From: Chromera velia
Taxonomy: Eukaryota > Sar > Chromeraceae
Direction: 5' to 3'
NCBI GenBank assembly: GCA_018398765.1
Contig: JAHBMJ010005864.1
Location: forward strand, 14,549 to 62,761
DNA length: 48,213 nt
The position numbers were made by a program, and so were the translations under genes. How positions within the stretch are numbered: the stretch's first letter is position 1; each line of letters opens with the position of its first letter. Shown here piece after piece: positions 30,106-44,341 of this stretch. The notes beneath the pieces are model-generated. The model saw only the letters and a list, made by a program, of their open reading frames with translations. It ran no database searches and was not told the origin of the DNA.

Positions 30106-33100
30106 ATGCAGCATCGGATCTTAGAGACAGCATGGGCGAGGGGACTGTACCGTCAGGGGCACCCCTGGCCTGCTCTTCCTGCTGCATTGAAGAGTTGCGT
30201 CAGGTTTTTCAACGTCAAATCCCCAGATCCGGCAGTGTACGGTCATAAGCCCCTGGTGATGGTTGTGCACCCGGTCTTCAAGAGGAAGCCTTTCATGGTC
30301 AGTCGGCAAGGTCGAGATCGCAGGCCGTCTCCAGGCTGTCACTCTATGTAAATGGCACATGACATCACACTGTTTCTCTCTCTAGGTGGAGCGTGGGTCC
30401 TTCATTGTGAACCTCTTCCTGGGTTGTGCGTTGTCCCTTTCCGTCTCTCCCCCCTTTTGGCCGACTTCTTTCCCCTGTCCCCCCTAAGTTCTTCAATGTG
30501 TTTTTGCTGCCTGCAGGAAACCGTGTGGGACGCCGAGGAGGCTCTGGGACTTGCCCGAGCTGCCCGGTTTGACCTTCTGCCTGGACCGTCAGAACCCAAA
30601 GGCCAGTCTGACACGCAGTCTCAGCAGAGAGGCATCAGACAGAGAGGCATTGAAGTGAAATGATTGGAGTGCATACGATTAGTCAGCTCAGTGTCAGACA
30701 AGCAGACAGTCAGAAGGAAGGCCCCGCCATATCCCCCCCTCTTTCTCTGATCCTGACTTTTCTTCGCTTGCCGCTTCAGTCAGATGTATTCTTTCTGCTG
30801 TCCTCGTCGAGTTGTTTTCTTTCCCTTCCTTTCCTTTCCTTCTTGCACAATGCCCACTTAAATTCTATGCAGTGCTGCCCCTTCCGAGTCCGACGCTTTC
30901 TCTCTCTGGCTTCGTTTCCGTGCTGCTTCTTTCCCCAAGCTTCCTCCCTTTCAATCCGTCTGCATGTCTCTTCCAATGTCTGTTTTCGCTGAGAGCAAAA
31001 CGAAATTCTGGCCGTAGAACCCGAACTGCTCAACTGTTTTCTCCGGCACGTATTCGTGCACACAAGACTGTTCGCCTCTGTGCCTCTTTCTGCCTCTCTT
31101 CGTGCAGGCGGTTGGAACGCGAAGGAGTTCTACCGAGTCCGGCACATGCAGTCTCTCCGGGATGCGAAGCTTCTTCTTCTTCCGGGGGACTCGGAGGACG
31201 CAGAGCAGAAGAGCGAAGAGGAGGCTGAAGGGGAAGGGGAGGATTCGGAGAGATTCAACCGGCTACTGAAGGAGGCACGAGAGGAGATAGAGAGAGAGGG
31301 ACATGCACAGACAGAGGCAGAGGCAGGAAGAGAGAGAGAGAAGGACTTTGAAGAAGAAAGAGAGGACGAAGAAGATGACCTCAACGATCCTCATTGGAAC
31401 AATCCTTCTCTCAAGAGACAATGGGCAGAGTCGTGCATTGTGAGGATCAGACACGTCGATACAGCCTTTCTTTTTGGAAAGTCAGTCAGTTGACCAAGAC
31501 AGACAGAATCTTTTCCTGCTTTCTGGTGGAGGAGTATGTGCATTCGACCCTCAAGATCAACCATTGTAGTCAAATCCGGGGAGATAGATGACTTACGAGC
31601 CTGAAGGTGCAACAACAACAGTCTAGGCGAACAAAAATCGCACACCTCAATCGTCCTATTGATCACAAACCTTCTCGCCGCAGCTTTTTCTGGCATCCCC
31701 CCCCCCCGTCTCTTCGATTTCCCCGATCCCTCCATCTTCTTTTATCCACCTGGGAGAATAAAGAGAAGAGAACCCTTGCTCTCTCTATCCGTCCAACCAA
31801 ATGCATGACGTTCTTTTGTCCCTCCCACGTTGCCTGCAGGGGGCAGGTTGCTGACCTCACAAACGTCTACGTGCGGCAGCCTGCCCACTACGTCTTCATC
31901 AACACCCAGCTGACTCCCACGCAGCAAAGGTCAGTCAGTCAGTGAGTCAACATTCGGTGAGGCGAGGAGAGAAAGAACACGAATGGACAGCAGAATTTCT
32001 TTGTTTGCGTCGTCGTTCACCGTTCTCTTCTCTCCTTCCCGTGCCGTCACCGGCTTCGCTCCTTCTTGTTAGCCCTGCCTTTCTTCCAGGCCATCTGGTA
32101 GAAGCTACTCTGAGTGAAGGATTGAAGGCCCGCATACTCACCTCTGCCTCTCTCTAATGGCATGACATGACCTCTTCATTTTTTCCGCATGTGCTGAACA
32201 TGGAGGGCTACGGACCAAAAGGCCGCGCTCTGATCCCAGCTCCCTCCCTCAGGGTGTCTCAGCGCCACTCAGACGGCAAAGCTGATAGTGCACATTCTGC
32301 CTCTCTCTCTCTCTCTCTCTCTCTCCCTCTCTCTCTCTGTGCGTGTGCATGTGTGTGTGTTCCAGAAATTTGGGGAACATGTTCACGAACGCCCTGGGTG
32401 TGTGGCACAAGCAGCTGTATTTGAACAGAAAGAAGAGAGGAGCCTCCAACCTTCCGAGTGAGGACGCGTACCTGGACCAAAAGGGGGACCCGATAGAGCC
32501 TGATGAAGAGAGAGAGTGGAGAGAGAGGAAAGAAAGGCTGCCCATGACAGTAGAGGTCTGTCTGTTCAGAGCAGTCGGTGCATTTTTGTGGCTTGTCTGC
32601 CGAATTCAATCAGACCAGACGTGCTTGCAGTAAAACAAATAGGCGAAAATAAGCTCATTGTTGCTTGTGTCTGCATTCATTCATCCATTCATTCATTCAT
32701 TCATTCATTTATTCATTCATTCATTCATTCATTCATTTATTCATTCATTCATTCATTCATTCACTCAGTCAGTCAGTCAGTCAGTCAGTCAGTAATTCAT
32801 TCATTCATTCATTCATTCATTCACTCATTCATTCATTCATTCGTTCGTTCATTCATTCATGATGTGCATGCATGCAGGTGATTGACAGATACCGAGTCGT
32901 GTTAGAGATCTTCCAGCACCGTGCACACTCGAAACAAGCAGCGCTGCAGGTCAGTCAGATTGGGAATGGATCCATCCACCTGACCGACCTTTCGTTTGGC
33001 TGGGAAGTCTTCTCTTTTTTCTCTGCCTTCTTTCGCGCTTGATGTCTTCTCTATTCAATCTCTTCCTGTTTCTTATGCTACCCCGTTGGAGCTTCCCTTT

Positions 33101-33802
33101 CTCTTTCGCATTACCTCAAAATCTTCATCAAGAAACAATGCACAACCCCGGAAAAGAGCGCATGCACGGACCTGGGCATTCCAACTTATTCCCTCTCCAG
33201 TGCCTCTCTGGTCTTCATTTGAAAGAGCCTCCCCATCTTTAATCCCATCTCTCCCGCCAAACAAACGTCCATATTCACTACTGTCCAACAAGCCTGCAGG
33301 TTCTCTACGCAAGAGCCCAATACCTCCGCACCAGGCTCCCTGTAGGCAGCAAAACCAGAGTGAAGGCTTTGATGCTCCTTATGAGATCTACTCTGCAGTC
33401 CTACAGATCGGTTAGTCGGTTGATCTCCTTCGTCTTCTCTGTTGTGCTCCAAGCGGATTCTTTGCTTTTTTTCTGTCATTCTTTTGTCGAGATGCACTGC
33501 CTTATACCCGCCTGTCTCTTGTTTAACGACAGTTTTGATGTTTTCGTCTGCATACGTAGTCCTGGACTGGACATCCCATCAAGGGAAGAAAAAGGTCCTC
33601 AATGGGATCCGTTCTCCCCCTGACCCCTCATGCATGTGTGTGTATGGCCATGTCTGTAAACAAACAAACCTGTGTGTGTGTGCAGACGGAACAATGGGCG
33701 CAGGAGGTTTCAGAGACTTTTCAGGCAAAAGGTAGGTATCTGGTCTTTACGCATGATTCTCTCCCTCTCGCTGTCTCTCTGTCTCCCGCTCTCCCTCTCC
33801 CT

Positions 33803-33834
<32 letters not shown>

Positions 33835-36800
33835 GTGTGNCCTTTCCCTCATGCACACGCACTCTCCTCGATTCCGAAATTCCCTTTGCACTCCTCTCTC
33901 TTTTTCTTTCTTTACTTTTGCACTGCAGCAATTTGACCACCGTTGTCTCGACTGTTTGAGGGCATGATTTTGTCCCTGTACACTTCACGCATCGTGGAGA
34001 TACCAGAAAACGGAGTTCAATGCAAAGCATGTAGATGTGAAGATAATTCGAATGCCTCTACGCATGCAGGCGAGACCTACCTTCAGTACGAAAGACGGAA
34101 ATTGGAGGACCTCACGAAAAAAGTCAAGGAGGACCTGCAGCGTGTCAGCAAGGTCGGCAGAGAAAGAAGCAAACACCGTGCAGAGAAAGGGAGAGAGAGA
34201 GACAGGCAGAAAGAGGTAGCGATGGATGGAAGGCTCTGCGATGCTGTGTGCATTATGACATGCAGGCATGAATTTGGGCTTCATGGGAAAGAGAGGTCTT
34301 GGGCAAGCACTCTAATGTGTTCCGGTCATGTAATGGAAGGACTGAAAAAAAAAAATAACATGGAGGAGAGAGGCCTCCGTGTGCAAAACAGAAAAGAGCC
34401 AAGTCTTCTTGAGTCTTTCTGGTTCTCTGTCGCCTAGCATTCATTCCTGTGTTCCTGCCTGGGTCTCTGCCTGTCCGTCTGTTTGTTCGTGTACCAGCTT
34501 CATGTCGTGCTTCGAAGGCAGATGCAAGCAAAGCGTGTGAAGAAATTTGTCTAGCTCGATCTTTGCAGACCAACGAACACAACCGAGAGAGACGGAGACG
34601 GAATGGCGCCCCCGTCATTTGCATTGTCGGGTACACAAACGCCGGTCAGTGGGTGCATGGGCACAGAAAGCACAAGTCTCAGTCACTCCTCTCTCCCTCC
34701 CTCCCCCCCTCCCTCTGTGGCCCTCTTCCGAGGGAGGCCCGAAAGAATGTTTGTCCAAGAGCAGGAGCGATGCGTCTCTCTGCAGAAATCTCATGTGCTT
34801 CTGCATATCAATTTGTCTTCATGATTGAGTAAAGGAGTGCCTTCCGATGAACTTTTCAGCAACGCCTCCTGACGGTGGGAACATCGTCGCTCCTTCCTCT
34901 CTCTCTTTCGTGGTTACACCTTCTTTTGTTTTGCAGATGCCCGTGCACTCATTCTCGTGCTATGCCCCCGAACCGAACATTGAATCCATGCACTGATTCC
35001 CCTTCCCCGTGTGTGCAGGAAAAACCGCCCTGATGAACCGTCTGACGAGTGCGGGGTTGATGGAGAGAGATATGCTCTTCCAAACGCTGGACACAACAAT
35101 GAGGAGATTGCGCTTTCCATCGGGGACCTCCGCCATCCTGGTAGGGGGAGGGGAGAGAAGGGGTTCCTTTCAGTTGGTCTTTACGGAGGGAAAGTGGTTG
35201 CTCGAGGTTGGATCTCGCAGGTTAATTGTCTGACTGCCGCGACCTGCCCTATCCATTCAACCAGCGATGACCCAACTGCAATCAATGCATTCCGACCCTC
35301 CCTCCATTTCTGCCTGCAGACTGATACCATCGGATTCATTCAAGATCTGCCGCACTCACTCTACGACTCTTTCAGGGTTCGTGTGGGGAGCGTGGGGGTG
35401 GCGGCGTCGTTCTTTCTGTTTCGTCGCACGTCTACGCAGCTGGCTGGGGGGCAGTCATTGATGCATACGTGAATGTCTTTCAAGAAACGGAGTCTATGAG
35501 TCGATAAGGAGCAGCTTTGTGGAATGGAGAACAAGAACGATAAAACGGCTGAAGTGTCAATTTTCTTCGCTCTTTTGAACTTTGCATGTGATGGGTTTTG
35601 TCGCCTGTCTGCGTGCTCCGTCTTTTACGGCTCAATGAGAAAATGCCGTCCTTTCTTTGTGTGATGGAGGGTTGCGTATTTCTGGTCGTTCTCTCTCTTC
35701 GGTCTCTCTTCGTCTCTCTGTTGGAAGATGAAATCGAAGTGGGCACTCGTCCTTTCCTCATTCCTGCTCTGTCTTGCCTTCCCTGGCCTCACTTCAAGTG
35801 AAATGAACTCATTTTTGATTCACGCATGCAATTTGACTCTGACGTGCGGACATGTATAAACACGAGTGCGTGTGTGCAGGTGACGCTGGAGGAAGTACTC
35901 GCAGCAGACGTTCTCTTGCATGTCGGTTTTCTGGGAGGGCCAGTAACGATGGGTTGTCATGCAAGTTTCTCTTTTCTCTTTTTCGTCGTCTGCCTTTCTT
36001 TTCTCTGACTGACTACCCCATCTCCTCGTTGCATCGTGAGAAGACAATCAACAGAAGATGTTTGTTTCTTCTCAAAGGACAATAATTCTTCCACGAAGCA
36101 GAAGGATCTCTCCCCTACCCTCTCGCATCTCCCCTCCGGTCGGCCTGCCCATCCACAAGGAAAAGTCTCCATGCAAATTGCTGTTGTGACTGCATGGGCT
36201 GACCTCATAATTGAATTGTCTGCAGGTGCGGGACATCGCGCATCCCCAAACAGAAATTCAAAAACAGGTGCGTCGATCGACCTGGCTTTCTGTTGCGTCT
36301 TTTCTTTTTTTTTTTCATCAGACAGTCGGACAGCACCGAAGTCTGCAAGAGCAAAAACTCTTATCTGTGCTTTTACTCTTTGTGACGCGCTTTGAGGATG
36401 CAATCAATGGAACAGCACTTTTGGTGACCGTTCCTCATCCTGCAAGCTTGGCCCTTCCGCTCTGCAGTTTTCCTTCAAGCATGCATGCGGCTTTTGTTAT
36501 TCTTGGCCCCTTGGTCGATGTAGTTCGGTGCTTTAGACGTTCTTCCTTTCCTCTTCCTTTTTTTCTTTTTTCATCTTTTTCTCTCGCGTTCTTTTCTCTT
36601 CTCTTCTCTCACGTCCCTTATTCTTCCTCGCCCTCTGATGCCATACTGTCCAATAAAGACCACCCACCAGTGACGAGGCCTGCCTGCCTGCCTTCCTGGC
36701 TGCGTGCAGACCGTCATAGAGACGCTCCACGATGCTGGACTCTCCCTCGAACGGATCGAACACAACATGATTGAAGTCTGGAACAAAGTCGACATGCTAG

Positions 36801-37841
36801 AGAAGGTTCGTTCGTGCAATCTGGGGGGGGGGACAGGCAGCTTTGCGTTTGCTTTTTTTTTTCAAGTCACTCAATTGGAGGTGTGTACGCCTGCCTGCTG
36901 GATTTGTGAAAGATCTAGGAGACGAAAGGAGAAGAAAAGGAGCTGAGGGTCTCTCTCTCTTTGCCTTCTTCTAGAGACTTTTCGTCCTTTTTCTTTTGAA
37001 GAAGCGCAGACAAGACGGAAATAGGGTACTCAGAATGACTTCATTTACCAGAGCCAAGAAAAGAGCTGGAACCATGAATGGATAAATGACTTCACTCACG
37101 CATGTGCATGCCTCTGTTGCTCTTTCTTTCTTGCAGGACCACCTTGAGTCTCTGGCAGACGAACTTCCTCCCAACGCCGTTCCTGTCTGTGCACGTGATG
37201 GCACTGGCATTCCCCTTCTCCTCAACGTTCTGGACAAGCTCCTCGTGTCCACACTCCAGAGAGCACCTAGGACTATTGCCATGCCGGCACGTGACATGGG
37301 GCCTCGGTATGCGTTTCTGAAACGCCACTCGGATGTTCTCACTCGAGCCGCTGTTCTTAAAGCCATGAAGGGAGAAGGAGGGGAAGAGGAGGAAGAGGAG
37401 GACCCTCAGGCACTAGAGGAGTCTCTCGAGGTCAGCGCAGACGGAGAGTGGATGTTCCTCACCGTGCAGGCATCAGAGGACACCTATGCGAGCTACGAGT
37501 CTCGGTTCGGTCCCTTTCTTGACGTCACTCGAGACGAAGATGGACATCTACGTGTTGTGGAAAGAGACGACGAAGAGCCGATGACGGAGACATACTCCAG
37601 AAAGTCCAAAAACGTGTCAGAAGAGACAGCAGGTCATTCCATGGCTGTGGAGGGTGAGCGAGAAAGCGATGATGAGAAATGGGCAGTAGAGGGCAAAAAG
37701 AAATCAGCCCTGAGAGTCGCGGGGACTGCCTCTGCGTCTTTCGGCCTTGATGGTGAAAGTTGCGAGGGAGAGACCGATGTACGCCTAGAAGGCGTCGTTC
37801 AAGGCGACAGTGACGTCAGAACAAAACGGAAACCGCGATAG
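30106..37841 (+). CDS. HflX/GTPBP6-type ribosome-associated GTPase
   Basis: Exons: 30106-30297, 30517 to about 30654, 31108-31480, 31840-31929, 32366-32555, 32878-32949, 33300-33410, 33686-33731, 34070-34152 (or -34143), 34569-34644, 35019-35140, 35320-35376, 35880-35921, 36226-36267, 36710-36805, 37137-37841; about 810 residues. The N-terminal domain shows VMVVHPVFKR, AFLFGKGQVADL and VIDRYRVVLEIFQHRAHSK, the HflX nucleotide-binding domain. A helical hairpin with GETYLQYERRKLEDL precedes the G domain. G1 is GYTNAGKT (split by an intron after NAG), G3 is DTIGFIQDLP, the adjacent helix is FRVTLEEV, and G4 is NKVD. HflX splits or rescues stalled ribosomes; GTPBP6 does this in mitochondria. The start MQHRILETAWARGLYRQ is basic and could be an organelle signal. 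Exon 3 holds a long acidic insert and the C-terminus is an unusual acidic extension of about 150 residues. The junction of exons 2 and 3 does not fit in phase, so a small exon may be missing. Confidence 0.93.
32675..32860. repeat. (ATTC)n array with an internal GTCA block
   Basis: Tetranucleotide ATTC repeats fill the intron before the exon encoding VIDRYRVVLEIFQ. Near 32764-32793 they switch to seven or so CAGT units (the donor-like motif) and back. The array ends in TGCATGCATGCAG, the acceptor. Confidence 0.9.
33764..33840. repeat. CT-rich microsatellite with an undetermined base
   Basis: CTCTCC and CT repeats inside an HflX intron. Position 33840 is N, a sign of uncertain assembly across the repeat. 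Confidence 0.85.
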
Positions 37842-38181
37842 CTTCACGGTAAAATTTTTGCATAGTTTCATTTTGACTCAATTATAAGAGTCAACGTCTG
37901 AACTCCCTAGAATTCAAGTTCAACTAGAAGTTCAATCGACAACCTTATATTACCTTATATGTGCCCGATTGGGATTTCTCAAAAATTATGAATCATATCC
38001 AATGAAAAAAGAACATAATTCGCTAGAATTTGGCTATAGACGTCTGCTAAAAAAAAAATCTCTCATATGCAAACCCCAGGTTTAAGCCCTCAATGGCCTT
38101 TATTTTAGTATTTCTTTTTAGGCGTATCACAGCAAAAAAAAAAAAATAATAATTGAAACAAATTCTCATTTTTAAATATAA

Positions 38182-38221
<40 letters not shown>

Positions 38222-39753
38222 TCTTCTCTTCTAGTGAGAGAGTATGGTGGATCTGTTCGATCTGCTTCTGATTGACTGCATACAAATCTGCTCAAAGGTC
38301 TTTATGCATACTGTGTCTATCTTTATGCTTCCTGTACAACTGTTTCGACCTTGCGAAAGGTCTCTTCAGCAGGATTCAAAGACTCTGCCATGTATGTACT
38401 AGGAAGGAAGGAAGCACGCAATCCAATCTGTTGGGTGTCACCATTTAAGCTAGTAGTTGCTTTACCAATTCGATTGCATCGCGGCGATCGGAGGTTAAAT
38501 CGCGGCCTGCCAGCTCCCCGCATTTCATGCGCGCGGCTTGGGGGGCTCTTCGATCTTTCGCCTCGTTTATGTGGCTCTTTGGCCGTGCGAACTCCGCGCA
38601 AGCGAGGGGCATCCATCGCGATCATCGTTCTACGAAGTTAAATGACAAACAACTGTTATTTAAATGTTTCAAAAAACTATTATTCTGGTGTTACACAACT
38701 GTTGCTTAGGTCTTGCACAAAAAAAAGATAAAAATAATTTTTGCCGACTTCTTTTTGTTTGATATGACCAAGTTTCTTTTTTTTTTCTTTTTCAGTCGAA
38801 TCTGAGTCGATCGAACCAAGAATCGAACAATTAACTATTGTTTCAGTGTTGCACTAGTACGTGTTGTTCACGTGTTGCGCACTAGGTTGCGCAACGGTTG
38901 TTAAATGTTGTTGAGGTTTATTGAGGCTGCATAACCTGACTAGTGTTGAATCACTAGTGATATTAATTTAAAAAGTAAAAAATAAAAAAACACAATTAAT
39001 AACTGGCATGTGTCAAGTATACAGGGATAAGGCCTCTAGTAGCCTTTAGTAACAATAGTATAAAATAGTATACAATCTATTCCCGTTTGAATGTGATTCA
39101 AACAGTGATTCAATTTATTATGTATGTGTTCCTTAATAAATTGTCAAAGCTAGTCAAAACATATTTTCAAAAAAACAAGGAGTTTTCTTCATCAAATAAT
39201 GTATACTATTGCATGTGTTCAAAAGGGTATTGCAGATCATTGCAGCTGTTGCTATTCTTCTTCCCTTGAGAGAGTCAAAGCGATTCGCCCCAGGGTTTGC
39301 CAGGGAAATGAGTGAAGAGAGAAGACTAACAAATAGACTCCAGAAAATGCATGCAACTCCCTGCGAACTGCGAAGTCGAGACGATTCACGGAAACCCACG
39401 ACACTGTCAGCTTCAAGTCCAAACTATGCATCGAAAAAGATACTGCCGCGCGTTTGCAGTGCGAGCTTTGCACAGCTGGCACCTCGTGGGAAAAGCGAGT
39501 GAACACCGTCCTTTGCATTTGTGTGTGTACTGTACAACAAGAGAAATCTGCTGCATGTCCAGACGTTTAGCGGTTGTGTCGTTCTCGCGGACAATTGTTC
39601 TCCGTCTGGCCTTGTTCCTTGAAATTGCACACAAACTTTAGTAGCAATTTCTCCGCACCGTTGTTTCGCTCTGCACTGGTTGCTTGCTCGCTCGGCTCTT
39701 TGCCTACTGTTAGATCCGTGGTGTGAATGCAGAGCTCTCGTCGAGTGCTCGTT
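37842..39753. other. AT-rich intergenic region, 1.9 kb
   Basis: The region lies between the 3' ends of the HflX gene (+) and the small minus-strand gene. It contains a (TA)n tract at 38187-38221, a GC-rich island at 38466-38630 with scattered GATCGCG/GCGATCG words, and GTTGC/GCAAC-rich sequence at 38840-38910. No open frame has splice support or recognisable domain. I see no tRNA-like fold. Confidence 0.55.
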
Positions 39754-40233
39754 TCATTTCTTCTTCTGGTCTGGCCATGTCCACTTTCTGTCTTTGAACT
39801 GATTCAAAGGGACTGGCTTCGGAAGAGGGGGTTTGTCTACTTTGACTATCGGGGCCTTCATGTACATCATGAAAGGAACCGTGACGCCCCCTTCAGAGGG
39901 CAACTCAAAGTGTGTCCCTTCCTCCTCACCCTCTTCGAGGCTCGGCTTCTTTTCCATGAGTATGTACTGAGCAGCCCACGAGAATTTCTTTGCAGAGAGA
40001 ATCGTGCGTTCTCCCTCCTTCCACCACACGCCCCGGACTACCTTTGCACCCTCCGCCGTGTCCCATGAAATGTTCTCAACCGACGAGAAGGTGCCGTCAT
40101 CCCACAGTTGAAGTTTGAACCAGCCTTCCCACTTGTATCCGTTCTCTTCCTTGGCTGTGAAGCTCCCGCCTTCAACTGGGCGGGCCGCTGGCTTCTTTGG
40201 GGGGGGCGAGACCTTCGCCTTCGCGGAGGCCAT
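39754..40233 (-). CDS. small single-exon protein of unknown function (159 aa)
   Basis: The start is chosen at the ATG of MASAKAKVSPPPKKPAA (40233), which has a strong Kozak context (CCATGG). A longer frame reaching 40494 lacks support. The protein has a basic, proline-rich N-terminus, then an aromatic core with EENGYKWEGWFKLQLWDDG, TAEGAKVVRGVWWKEG and AQYILMEKKP, an acidic loop, and a lysine/proline-rich end (DRKWTWPDQKKK). The alternation of aromatic and charged residues suggests a small beta-sheet domain. No signal peptide or membrane segment is evident. It stands alone, with AT-rich DNA on the left and the CDK gene divergent on the right. I do not recognise a family. Confidence 0.7.
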   Translation of the reverse strand: MASAKAKVSPPPKKPAARPVEGGSFTAKEENGYKWEGWFKLQLWDDGTFSSVENISWDTAEGAKVVRGVWWKEGERTILSAKKFSWAAQYILMEKKPSLEEGEEEGTHFELPSEGGVTVPFMMYMKAPIVKVDKPPLPKPVPLNQFKDRKWTWPDQKKK

Positions 40234-41015
40234 GGATGATATAGGAGAGGATCTATTCAGGCTAGTCGATCGAAAAATATAACAAGTAAGTCCTTGTTCG
40301 CAATCCAAGACCCGCCTTTGGATGTCTTCACAAGGGAAAACGTGAAAGGAAATCTTCGGATGATGATGTGCACGTAAGTATGTATACAAGTGAGGCAGTG
40401 TTCTGCCGGTCCTCCCGCTTTGTGGAATGAAAATGCTAACGTTGAATTTCACTGTCAAAACTTCATCGACTATATATTCAGCTCCGCTTGACATGATAAT
40501 CGATGTTATGATATTAATACCGACGCATCATACCTGTGACAATATGGAGAAGCGCCCGTGGTTCTGATTGGCCGTGTCTCATTGACACAGATTGAGACTG
40601 TCCTGACTCCCAAATTTGCAATTTACCGATGAATCCATGCAGGGAAGGAAAGGTCAGTCAGAGGCACATGCATGCACTGCATGAATGACGCACGCAAAAA
40701 AATCGCCAGTCAATTCGATATTAATAAGAGCCCCTCAAACACCCCTATAACAGCTAGTCCGTGCGCCCTCATTCAGTGACAGTCAGCGTATGACCTTCTT
40801 GACAACTCTGATTCAATTCTGCTTTCCTTTTGTGACTATGTAAGACCTGCTCCCCCTCTTCTGAATTGTTTCTGTGTTTTGACTCGTCTCTCTTATCAGC
40901 CAGGAATCGAACCATTCGCCTGCACTCGTAAACTTCTGCTTCTACGCTGTCAGAGAGCACCTAGCTCGCTGCGAGGAGAAAGAGCTTCTCCATTGATTGA
41001 GTGACGGTCAAGGAG
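40234..41015. other. divergent intergenic region upstream of the CDK gene
   Basis: This is the 5' flank shared by the small minus-strand gene and the CDK gene. It contains TGCATGCA at 40670-40677 within CATGCATGCACTGCATGAATG, and an ATTGACACAGATTGAGACTGTC stretch (position 40578). TGCATGCA is a known AP2-type site in apicomplexan promoters; its role here is inference. Confidence 0.4.

Positions 41016-44341
<3,326 letters not shown>

Noticed and set aside
32675-32860. CRISPR-like regular repeat array
   Set aside because: The unit is a 4-bp ATTC microsatellite inside a spliced intron, with no spacers.
33558-33602. Extra HflX exon reading VLDWTSHQGKKKVLNG
   Set aside because: Neighbouring exons join in phase without it and there is no convincing donor.
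40890-40990. Possible tRNA gene on the minus strand (GGTTCGATTCC B-box-like motif)
   Set aside because: The T-stem pairs only two of five positions and no acceptor stem or anticodon arm can be drawn.
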